Origin: Ruminococcus sp. UBA5884
Lineage (GTDB): Bacteria > Bacillota > Clostridia > Oscillospirales > Ruminococcaceae
Length of the DNA stretch: 16,489 nt
Assembly (NCBI GenBank): GCA_002431975.1
Contig: DJFA01000029.1
Coordinates: 826 to 17,314 of the forward strand
Direction: 5' to 3'
This document shows positions 1 through 5,777 of this stretch, piece by piece. The translations under genes and the position numbers were made by a program. The stretch's first letter is position 1; each line of letters opens with the position of its first letter. Below the pieces are notes generated by a model. It was not told the origin of the DNA and made no database searches. It saw only the letters and a list, made by a program, of their open reading frames with translations.

Positions 1-423
1 ATCATCAGAAGGGTCTGGATATTGACCAACTATTGAATCTTCAGAAGTTTTATGCCACTGAACAACCTCGACTGAATTATTGTCAACTTTTATATAAGCT
101 TCGCCAGCCGCATTGCCGTTATCAGAAAGAGCATTTTTTATTGCAGTTCCGCATACGGACACAATGTTATTGTCAGCCGCCTCTGCACCGGTTGAGCAGT
201 CTATTTTTGCACTGCCGCTGATATTACTGCCCATAGTTTCCTGTTCGGAGCATATTGAAGAAACAGTAGTATAAACGAGCTTGGCATTTGAGTTAGCAGT
301 TTTAAGTCTTGAAGATTTAACGTAACCCATCATTGATGGAACGAGGATAGCGGCAAGAACTCCGATGATAGCGATAACAACTATAAGTTCTACGAGAGTA
401 AAGCCTTTTAATTTCCTGTACAT
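1..423 (-). CDS. pilA: Type IV major-type prepilin, copy 1 (3' end cut by window edge)
   Basis: The gene starts at ATG 423-421 behind AGGAGA (433-438) and is open through base 1, so 141 codons are visible and the C-terminus lies outside. The seven-residue leader MYRKLKG is followed by the class III signal GFTLVELIVV: prepilin peptidase cuts after Gly7, Phe is methylated, and mature Glu5 is present. The hydrophobic helix (about residues 8-30) anchors the subunit in the membrane and later forms the pilus core. Three cysteines (in SSICSEQ, KIDCSTG and VSVCGTA) match those of the paralogue at 1691-2200. The N-terminal half is nearly identical to it in DNA and protein, while the C-terminal half diverges. 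Role by family: structural subunit of the fibre. I recall adjacent pilA1-pilA2 genes in Ruminococcus albus linked to pili and cellulose adhesion; equivalence here is inference. Confidence 0.93.
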   Translation of the reverse strand, partial: MYRKLKGFTLVELIVVIAIIGVLAAILVPSMMGYVKSSRLKTANSNAKLVYTTVSSICSEQETMGSNISGSAKIDCSTGAEAADNNIVSVCGTAIKNALSDNGNAAGEAYIKVDNNSVEVVQWHKTSEDSIVGQYPDPSDD

Positions 424-458
424 TTCAAATAATCTCCTTATAAAAATTTTCTGTATTT

Positions 459-487
459 ATAATATATCAGACAATTTTATAAGTCAA
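459..487 (-). promoter_or_regulatory. Promoter of pilin copy 1
   Basis: On the minus strand, TTGACT (487-482) is followed after 17 nt by TATTAT (464-459), one mismatch each from the sigma-A consensus. The predicted start near 452 gives a leader of only about 30 nt. This contrasts with the 240-nt leader of the second pilin. Confidence 0.65.
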
Positions 488-551
488 TGAAATGAATTCC
501 CTTGAATGTTTATATTATATTATTTTGTAATTAAACTCGGTGAATTATTTC

Positions 552-687
552 TGTAGGGGCGACCATTGGTCGCCCGCCTGAATTACGGTTTAACCATAAT
601 TTTGATATTTGTTTTCTATATGAAAAATCTTGGTTGTCTGATTAAATTCACGGTTAATCCAACGGGCGACCGATGGTCGCCCCTACA
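552..687. repeat. Composite REP element 1 (two inverted REP units)
   Basis: The left unit (552-576) is GTAG directly followed by the hairpin GGGCGACC, loop ATT, GGTCGCCC. The right unit (663-687) is the same in inverse orientation and ends in CTAC. The 86-bp core is AT-rich and shared with elements at 733-869 and 1474-1610. The sequence GGTGAATTATTTC just upstream is also shared with the next copy, 181 bp away. GTAG beside a short hairpin is the hallmark of REP sequences mobilised by REP-associated tyrosine transposases, and such a gene lies next to it. Confidence 0.9.
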
Positions 688-732
688 ATGTCATCATAAT
701 TTTAGATTAACGCAAATTTGGTGAATTATTTC

Positions 733-869
733 TGTAGGGGCGAACTGTGTTCGCCCGCCTGAATTATGGTTTAACCATAAATTTGATATTTGTTTTTTTA
801 TGGAAAAACGTTGGTTGTCGGTTTAAAATTTTGGTATACCCAAACGGGCGACCGATGGTCGCCCCTACA
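733..869. repeat. Composite REP element 2
   Basis: The left unit (733-757) has the variant stem GGGCGAAC, loop TGT, GTTCGCCC. The right unit (845-869) is the inverted GGGCGACC/GGTCGCCC type. The core resembles that of element 1, including ATGGTTTAACCAT (776-788 region), itself a 6-bp inverted repeat. The stop codon of the transposase gene (867-865, TAG) lies inside the right unit. Confidence 0.9.
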
Positions 870-1356
870 AATAGGTTGTTGAATTTGTTTTAACATACAG
901 ACAATCGTTTTCCCATGTGCAAGGATTATATTCTATATAATTCCATAAGGCAGCATATTCTTTTTCATTTCTTATAATGTGGTCATGAAATGATTTTTGC
1001 CATATAGAAAAACCTATTTTTTTTGAAATATATCCTTTCATTTGATTTATGATATTTGAAATTGTAGGGGCGACCATCGGTCGCTCGTTAATATCATTTT
1101 CAATTCTTATTATCATATGGATATGATTCGGCATTATAACATATTTATCAATATAAACGGAATTATAAAATCTCCCTGTATTTTGTATTGTTTCTTCAAC
1201 TACAATTCCATAATTTGTTAATTTTACAAATGAATGATTCTCGATTATTGAAAGGTATTCAACTCTGTTTTTTGTACATATTGTTATAAAATAGGCCCCA
1301 TTGCGGCTGTAATCGAAATTCACCAGCCGATTTTTCTTTCTTGTTTTTAAATTCAT
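865..1356 (-). CDS. REP-associated tyrosine transposase (RAYT, IS200/IS605-like Y1 HUH family)
   Basis: This predicted single-strand DNA transposase has about 163 residues. Family motifs run in order: FDYSRNGAYFITICTKNR near the N-terminus, the HUH pair in MPNHIHMII, then FSIWQKSFHDHIIRNEKEY and WNYIEYNP. The first Tyr of NYIEYNP aligns with the catalytic Tyr of E. coli TnpA-REP. All catalytic positions look intact. ATG 1356-1354 is chosen because GGAGA (1362-1366) sits 5 nt upstream. The in-frame ATG at 1407 would lie upstream of the gene's own -10 box. Family members act on GTAG-plus-hairpin REP sequences without moving themselves as an IS, and several such repeats flank this gene. Oddities: one REP unit lies in frame inside the coding region (1063-1087, encoding ERPMVAPT), and the TAG stop falls inside composite element 2. 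Confidence 0.9.
   Translation of the reverse strand: MNLKTRKKNRLVNFDYSRNGAYFITICTKNRVEYLSIIENHSFVKLTNYGIVVEETIQNTGRFYNSVYIDKYVIMPNHIHMIIRIENDINERPMVAPTISNIINQMKGYISKKIGFSIWQKSFHDHIIRNEKEYAALWNYIEYNPCTWENDCLYVKTNSTTYL
1063..1087. repeat. REP unit embedded in the transposase coding sequence
   Basis: GTAG (1064-1067) is followed by GGGCGACC, loop ATC, GGTCGCTC. The stem keeps 8 pairs with one G-T wobble (1069/1085). Read on the minus strand in the gene's frame it encodes ERPMVAPT, in the variable segment between the HUH motif and the C-terminal tyrosine helix. Confidence 0.85.
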
Positions 1357-1395
1357 AATATTCTCCAATATATTTATTTGTTGTTTTCTATTATA

Positions 1396-1423
1396 ATTAT
1401 ACAACAAAAAATCACAATGTCAA
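1396..1423 (-). promoter_or_regulatory. Promoter of the REP-associated transposase
   Basis: On the minus strand, TTGACA (1423-1418) is followed after 16 nt by TATAAT (1401-1396), both full consensus hexamers. The predicted start is near 1389, which supports translation from 1356 rather than 1407. Confidence 0.75.
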
Positions 1424-1473
1424 ATCATGTATTTAAATTTTATTATTGAAACCAAGAAAATTTCTTCGTATTT

Positions 1474-1610
1474 TGTAAGGGCGACCATTGGTCGCCCGCC
1501 TGAATTATGGTTTAACCATAAATTCGATATGTGTTTTCTGCATGGTAAATTGTTGGTTGTCTGATTAAATTCATGGTTAATCCAACGGGCGACCGATGGT
1601 CGCCCCTACA
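1474..1610. repeat. Composite REP element 3
   Basis: The left unit (1474-1498) has the stem GGGCGACC, loop ATT, GGTCGCCC, but the tetranucleotide is GTAA instead of GTAG. The inverted right unit (1586-1610) keeps CTAC. The core closely matches element 1. It lies between the transposase promoter and the terminator of the complete pilin gene. Confidence 0.9.
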
Positions 1611-1623
1611 ACAAAAAACAGCA

Positions 1624-1657
1624 ATAAAAAAAACTCTCTGAAAGAATCAGAGAGTTT
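1624..1657 (-). terminator. Rho-independent terminator of pilin copy 2
   Basis: An 11-bp stem (1631-1641 with 1647-1657, AAACTCTCTGA against TCAGAGAGTTT) has a 5-nt loop. On the minus strand it is followed by a T-rich run (1624-1633 read in reverse). It lies 34 nt past the stop codon of the 1691-2200 pilin and separates it from the REP/transposase island. T-rich ends on both sides could make it work in both directions. Confidence 0.85.
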
Positions 1658-1690
1658 TTTATGTAATTGATAATTTTTCTAAAAATAAGA

Positions 1691-2200
1691 TTACTTTGTT
1701 TCTCCTACAAGATTCAATGTTCCAAAGGTAATTTTTACTTCTTTATCATCTCTGTAAAGACTACCGCTCTTGTATTCTGAAGCAGGGTCTGGGTACTGAC
1801 CAATCATTTCATCTTGAGCTGTCTTAACCCACTGAGTACCCTTAACAGAATTCTTTTCTACCTGTACAAAAGCAATTCCTGCTGCACTACCATTATCTGA
1901 AAGAGCTGATTTAATTGCTTCACCGCAAGCTGAAACAACATTGTTACCTTCCTCTGCTGCTGCACCTGTTGAACAATTAATTTTAGCACTACCACCAACT
2001 ACTTTGCCCTGAGTTTCCTGGTCTGCACAAACAGAAGCAACTGTTGTGTAAACGAGCTTAGCATTTGAGTTAGCAGTTTTAAGTCTTGAGCCCTTAACGT
2101 AACCCATCATTGATGGAACGAGGATAGCAGCGAGAACGCCGATGATAGCGATAACAACTATAAGTTCTACGAGGGTAAAGCCCTTCATTCTTTTTTTCAT
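1691..2200 (-). CDS. pilA: Type IV major-type prepilin, copy 2 (complete)
   Basis: This 169-residue prepilin starts at 2200, 7 nt after GGGAGGA (2208-2214). The leader MKKRMKG is cut before FTLVELIVV, and Glu at mature position 5 (residue 12) is the residue needed for fibre assembly. The hydrophobic alpha-1 helix covers about residues 8-30. Cysteines at 58, 76 and 92 are shared with the partial paralogue; three is an odd number, so one should stay unpaired. The globular C-terminal half is short and polar, as in Gram-positive T4P pilins. It is the last gene before a strong terminator and has its own consensus promoter and a long structured leader, so it is probably transcribed alone at high level as the main fibre subunit. 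Which of the two pilins dominates cannot be seen. Confidence 0.95.
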   Translation of the reverse strand: MKKRMKGFTLVELIVVIAIIGVLAAILVPSMMGYVKGSRLKTANSNAKLVYTTVASVCADQETQGKVVGGSAKINCSTGAAAEEGNNVVSACGEAIKSALSDNGSAAGIAFVQVEKNSVKGTQWVKTAQDEMIGQYPDPASEYKSGSLYRDDKEVKITFGTLNLVGETK

Positions 2201-2344
2201 AAGAAATTCCTCCCTATATTCATTGAGTAAAAATTAAAAAGTGTTGCAGTCCATAATAATGACAGAAAAGAGAATCTGAAAACATATTCATGAAACAAAT
2301 CCATTCAATCAGAAATTGTTTTAAACTGCATAAAATTTATTTTG

Positions 2345-2433
2345 GGAACGTCCGGTTCTGCACCTTTGGTTTCCGGATTTTCCGCCATATCCGTACGGCG
2401 GGATAAGCTTTTGTAATCTGACGTCATAATTAC
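2345..2433 (-). ncRNA. Candidate structured regulatory RNA in the pilin leader (unassigned)
   Basis: Within the predicted 5' leader the minus strand folds into three close hairpins. The first is GTAAT (2433-2429) with ATTAC (2417-2413), enclosing the palindrome TGACGTCA. The second is CCGCC (2401-2397) with GGCGG (2386-2382), with a 10-nt loop containing ACGGAT. The third is TCCGG (2377-2373) with CCGGA (2355-2351), enclosing ACC-AAA-GGT. The segment is much more GC-rich than its surroundings. I checked it by eye against c-di-GMP-I and -II, SAM, cobalamin, c-di-AMP and guanidine-I classes and found no convincing match. Function as a riboswitch or protein-binding leader is inference. Confidence 0.45.
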
Positions 2434-2449
2434 TTTTTGTTATGTTCCT

Positions 2450-2478
2450 ATTATATCAGCAAAGAAAATAGATGTCAA
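2450..2478 (-). promoter_or_regulatory. Promoter of pilin copy 2
   Basis: On the minus strand a perfect TTGACA (2478-2473), 17-nt spacer and perfect TATAAT (2455-2450) predict a start near 2443, giving a leader of about 243 nt before the ATG at 2200. A full consensus match fits a gene that must supply thousands of pilin subunits. Confidence 0.85.
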
Positions 2479-2480
2479 TA

Positions 2481-2751
2481 CTCTGAAAACAAGTTTGTAC
2501 AACCTTGAATTTAAAACGTTTAACTTTGTTTCATTTTAGTTATTATGACTATTTTTAAATGTCATATTAAATCTCATATAATTCCTTATTTTATATTTCA
2601 GTTTTAACAGATATACATATTAAAGGTTAAAAATTTTATGCATTTTAACCATAGTAATATTATTAAATATGCATTATGTCAATTATCCGTTAATAAAAGT
2701 TGGATATAGTATACAAAATCGCTCTTTTTCTTCGTCATATTGCACAACAAA
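2481..2751. other. AT-rich intergenic stretch without a gene
   Basis: No coding region is supported between the pilin promoter and the pilT-end elements. The only structure seen is an 8-bp inverted repeat, GGTTAAAA (2625-2632) with TTTTAACC (2643-2650), which could be an operator or simply AT-rich chance. Confidence 0.5.
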
Positions 2752-2778
2752 GGGACGGCATATAAGAAATACCGTCCC
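2752..2778 (-). terminator. Stem-loop, probable terminator of pilB-pilT
   Basis: GGGACGG (2752-2758) pairs with CCGTCCC (2772-2778) around a 13-nt loop. Read on the minus strand it is followed only by TTTGTTGTG, so the T-tract is weak. It is the only GC-rich stem-loop besides the REP element in the 170 nt after pilT. Confidence 0.5.
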
Positions 2779-2816
2779 ATTTTTAACAATATCGTTATAA
2801 AATTTTCCTTTTATTC

Positions 2817-2888
2817 TGTAGGGGCGAACTGTGTTCGCCCGTTAGATTCACCGGAATTTCAGGCGGGCGATAGGTGGTCGCCCCTACA
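2817..2888. repeat. Short composite REP element after pilT
   Basis: The left unit (2817-2841) is GTAG plus GGGCGAAC, TGT, GTTCGCCC. The inverted right unit (2864-2888) is GGGCGATA...GGTCGCCC ending in CTAC, with a weakened top of stem. The core is only 22 bp, against 86-87 bp in the elements near the transposase. It lies 35 bp past the pilT stop codon. Confidence 0.85.
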
Positions 2889-2923
2889 AAAAACAATCCA
2901 TCAAATTGGCGTTTATTAAAATC

Positions 2924-3997
2924 CTACATAGCATTAAAGAATCTATAGAATTCGACCTTGTCATGGCATCTGTCAAGAGCATCAGCTTCATGGACAACGC
3001 CTGTTTTAGCGAGTCTTGCAAGTTCCTGGTCAAGGCAAATCATGCCGTACTGTTTACCGGTCTGGATAGCGGACTGGATAAGATGAACTTTATTGTCACG
3101 AATCATTGAAGCACAGGCATCTGTAACATTAAGAACCTCCAGAGCGGCAATACGTCCTGAACCGTCAGCTTTCGGGAGAAGAGTCTGAGAGATAACGCCA
3201 ACGAGAACGTTAGCAAGCTGAGTTCTAATCTGGGTCTGCTGATGCTGAGGATAAACGTCAATGATACGGTTGATTGTATCAGCGGCACTTGTAGTATGAA
3301 GTGTTGAGAATACAAGGTGACCTGTTTCAGCGGCGGTTATAGCGGCAGAAACTGTTTCAAAGTCACGCATTTCTCCAACGAGTATAACGTCAGGGTCTTC
3401 ACGGAGAGCGGCTCTGAGGGCGGAAGCGAAGTCCGGAACGTCAGGGCCTACTTCTCTCTGGTTTATCATACATCTTTTATGTTCGTGAACATATTCTATA
3501 GGGTCTTCAACAGTTATGATATGAGCGGATTTGTTTACATTTACATAGTCAATCATGCCTGCAAGAGTAGTTGATTTACCAGAACCGGTAGGGCCTGTTA
3601 CAAGAACAAGACCTCTTGGACGCATAGAAAAGTCTGCGAGTATCGGCGGCAGGAGCAAGTCCTCAAGAGTCGGGATATCGTTTCTGAGAAGACGTATAGC
3701 AATTGCAGTATGGTTTCTCTGACGATAAACATTGACTCTGTGTCTGAAGCCTCTTTTAGTTGTATAGGAAAAGTCGGTATCGATATGGGCATAAACATCT
3801 TTTTTAAGTTCATCAGGAACCATCTGTTCAGCGATATCAACAATCATTTCTTCTTCCATAAGCGGATAAGCACTTAATTTTCTCAAAGCACCGTTAAGTC
3901 TTACAACAGGTGCGATATCAACGGTAAAATGAAGGTCAGAGCAGCCAAGCACACGAACCTCATCAAGAATTTTATCGATATTAATTTTCATTTCCAT
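2924..3997 (-). CDS. pilT: PilT retraction ATPase
   Basis: This 357-residue protein is a hexameric cytoplasmic ATPase that depolymerises the pilus, driving twitching or retraction. Motifs in order: the PAS-like N-terminal domain with SDLHF near residue 20, the Walker A GPTGSGKS at 135-142, the Asp-box region ITVEDPIEYVHEHK (161-174), the Walker B VILVGEMRD (204-212) with catalytic Glu209, and the His box AAETGHLVFSTLHT (222-235). It lacks the N-terminal MshEN domain and the zinc cysteines of PilB, which separates it from the extension motor. Length is normal for PilT. The start at 3997 follows GGGAGGA (4009-4015); a second ATG two codons on is possible. It begins 24 nt after pilB and is very likely cotranscribed with it. 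Confidence 0.96.
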   Translation of the reverse strand: MEMKINIDKILDEVRVLGCSDLHFTVDIAPVVRLNGALRKLSAYPLMEEEMIVDIAEQMVPDELKKDVYAHIDTDFSYTTKRGFRHRVNVYRQRNHTAIAIRLLRNDIPTLEDLLLPPILADFSMRPRGLVLVTGPTGSGKSTTLAGMIDYVNVNKSAHIITVEDPIEYVHEHKRCMINQREVGPDVPDFASALRAALREDPDVILVGEMRDFETVSAAITAAETGHLVFSTLHTTSAADTINRIIDVYPQHQQTQIRTQLANVLVGVISQTLLPKADGSGRIAALEVLNVTDACASMIRDNKVHLIQSAIQTGKQYGMICLDQELARLAKTGVVHEADALDRCHDKVEFYRFFNAM

Positions 3998-4021
3998 TTT
4001 TCAAACAGTCCTCCCTTTAGT

Positions 4022-5692
4022 TTAAACTGTATAAGTAACTCTTACGAGTTCATCAATAGTTGTAACGCCTTTCTGTACAAGTTCAGAAACGTTATCTCTG
4101 AGGAGTCTTGTACCATGCTGTTTAGCGGCATTTTCGATTTCCTCCTTGCCAGCACCCTTGGCGATAAGTGTTGAAATGCCGGCAGTACAATGGATTATTT
4201 CGTGGATAGCAGTACGGCCTTTATAGCCTGTATTATTGCATTCACGGCAGCCTACAGCGTCATATATCTGAACGGGCATATTTATTTTCATAAGGGCAAG
4301 CTCGTCCGGTTCAGCCATTCTCGGCTGTTTGCAGGCAGGGCAGAGAACTTTTACAAGTCGCTGAGCGATAACGCCGATAAGTGAAGTTGAAACCATGTAA
4401 GGAGCGATTCCCATATCAACAAGACGCATGATAGTTGAAGCAGCATCATTAGTATGAAGTGTTGAAAGCACAAGGTGACCTGTAATAGCGGCTCTGATAC
4501 CGATTTCGGCAGTTTCGGTATCACGCATTTCACCAATCATAACGATATCAGGGTCCTGACGGAGGATTGAACGCAAAGCCGCAGCGAAAGTCATGCCGGC
4601 TTTTGTATTAACCTGAACCTGATTGATTCCTTCAATATTTTTTTCTACCGGGTCTTCAACGGTAACAACGTTTACATTAGGCTTTGCGATTTCGCCGAGG
4701 GTAGCATAAAGAGTAGTAGATTTACCTGAACCGGTAGGGCCTGTAACAAGGATAACGCCGTGAGGGCATTTAATCATACTTTCAAACATATTGTAGTTAT
4801 AATCCGACATACCGAGGTCAGTAATTTTTCTGAGGGCAATCTGACCGGTTGAAAGGATACGGATAACTATTTTTTCGCCGTTTACGGTCGGGATTGAAGA
4901 TACACGGACATCAAGTGTAGTTCCGTCAACAACGTGGGAGAAACGGCCGTCCTGCGGGACTCTCTTTTCAGCGATATTCATGCCGCTGATAAGTTTAAGA
5001 CGAGTTACAAGTGAATTATGCACTACATTTGAAACGTTCATAAGTTCAACAAGGTCACCGTTTACACGGATACGGATTCTTGTATATGTTTTGAACGGTT
5101 CAATATGAATATCGGTAGCTTCTGCTCTGAAAGAGTTTTCAACGATAGTATTTGCAAGTTTTACGATAGGAGCAGATTCAACTCTTTCCTTTGCTTCTTC
5201 ATCTTCAGCACTTGAGCCCATGAGTGAAGTAACGTCATCAAGAACGTCATCAACGTTCTGCATTGAGTAGTAGCGACCGATAGCCTTGTTTATTGATGAT
5301 TTTGTGGCAAGTACAGGAGTACTGTCCATACCGGTGATTACCTTGATATCTTCAAGGATATTGAAGTTTATCGGGTCATCAGTAGCGATAGTAAGCTTTT
5401 TGCCCACGATATCGATAGCGATTACAGTATGTTTTTTAGCCATTGCTTCCGGAATTTTAAGCACAGCATCATTGTTTATCTCTATTGCTCCAAGGTCAAC
5501 GTAAGGAACTTTAAGTTTTCCTGCAAGAGCCTGAGCAAATCTTATTTCGCTTAAAAATCCGAGTTCAACGATAACCTCACCGAATCTTTTCTGACCCTGT
5601 GATTCCTTTTGTTTTTCGAGAACTTCTTCAAGCTGCTGATTATTGATGAGACCCTGTTCAACAAGGTAGTCACCTATTCTTATATTTCTCAT
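4022..5692 (-). CDS. pilB: PilB extension ATPase with MshEN (c-di-GMP-type) N-domain
   Basis: This 556-residue motor powers pilus polymerisation. The N-terminus has two consecutive 24-residue MshEN motifs: residues 5-28 (RIGDYLVEQGLI, then QQLEEVL) and 36-59 (RFGEVIVELGFL). In MshE these bind cyclic di-GMP, and the spacing and key R, G, L and Q positions are well kept, at least in the first. The catalytic domain has Walker A GPTGSGKST (318-326), TVEDPVE (344-350), Walker B IVMIGEMRD (383-391) and His box AAITGHLVLSTLHT (401-414). The zinc-binding pairs C451/C454 and C482/C485, typical of PilB/GspE and absent from PilT, are present. The start at 5692 is preceded by GGAGGT. It is first in a pilB-pilT pair and divergent from pilD across 85 bp; I found no clear promoter for it there. 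Confidence 0.96.
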   Translation of the reverse strand: MRNIRIGDYLVEQGLINNQQLEEVLEKQKESQGQKRFGEVIVELGFLSEIRFAQALAGKLKVPYVDLGAIEINNDAVLKIPEAMAKKHTVIAIDIVGKKLTIATDDPINFNILEDIKVITGMDSTPVLATKSSINKAIGRYYSMQNVDDVLDDVTSLMGSSAEDEEAKERVESAPIVKLANTIVENSFRAEATDIHIEPFKTYTRIRIRVNGDLVELMNVSNVVHNSLVTRLKLISGMNIAEKRVPQDGRFSHVVDGTTLDVRVSSIPTVNGEKIVIRILSTGQIALRKITDLGMSDYNYNMFESMIKCPHGVILVTGPTGSGKSTTLYATLGEIAKPNVNVVTVEDPVEKNIEGINQVQVNTKAGMTFAAALRSILRQDPDIVMIGEMRDTETAEIGIRAAITGHLVLSTLHTNDAASTIMRLVDMGIAPYMVSTSLIGVIAQRLVKVLCPACKQPRMAEPDELALMKINMPVQIYDAVGCRECNNTGYKGRTAIHEIIHCTAGISTLIAKGAGKEEIENAAKQHGTRLLRDNVSELVQKGVTTIDELVRVTYTV

Positions 5693-5711
5693 AAACGACC
5701 TCCGTTCAATC

Positions 5712-5740
5712 TTGTATTTACAATCAAATTATGTTAAAAT
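5712..5740 (+). promoter_or_regulatory. Probable pilD promoter
   Basis: TTGTAT (5712-5717), 17-nt spacer, TAAAAT (5735-5740), with a start predicted near 5747. It lies in the short region shared with divergent pilB. Confidence 0.5.
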
Positions 5741-5777
5741 AACAGTATAACAAATTAAATACTTGGAGGAATAATCA

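Noticed and set aside
552..687. MITE of a conventional DDE transposon
   Set aside because: The ends are hairpin-forming GTAG units rather than simple terminal inverted repeats with target-site duplications, and the adjacent enzyme is a Y1 HUH type.
1357..1407. Upstream in-frame start for the transposase
   Set aside because: It overlaps the -10 box of the gene's consensus promoter and lacks an RBS, while the ATG at 1356 has GGAGA at 5 nt.
552..1610. CRISPR array
   Set aside because: Repeats are palindromic, occur in both orientations and have irregular spacing with homologous rather than unique spacers; no cas gene is present.
2341..2433. Known riboswitch classes, including a resemblance to guanidine-I on the plus strand (CGGCGGGATAA)
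   Set aside because: Only that short string matches; the other conserved guanidine-I segments are missing, and the promoter and gene are on the minus strand. The c-di-GMP-I and -II cores are also absent.
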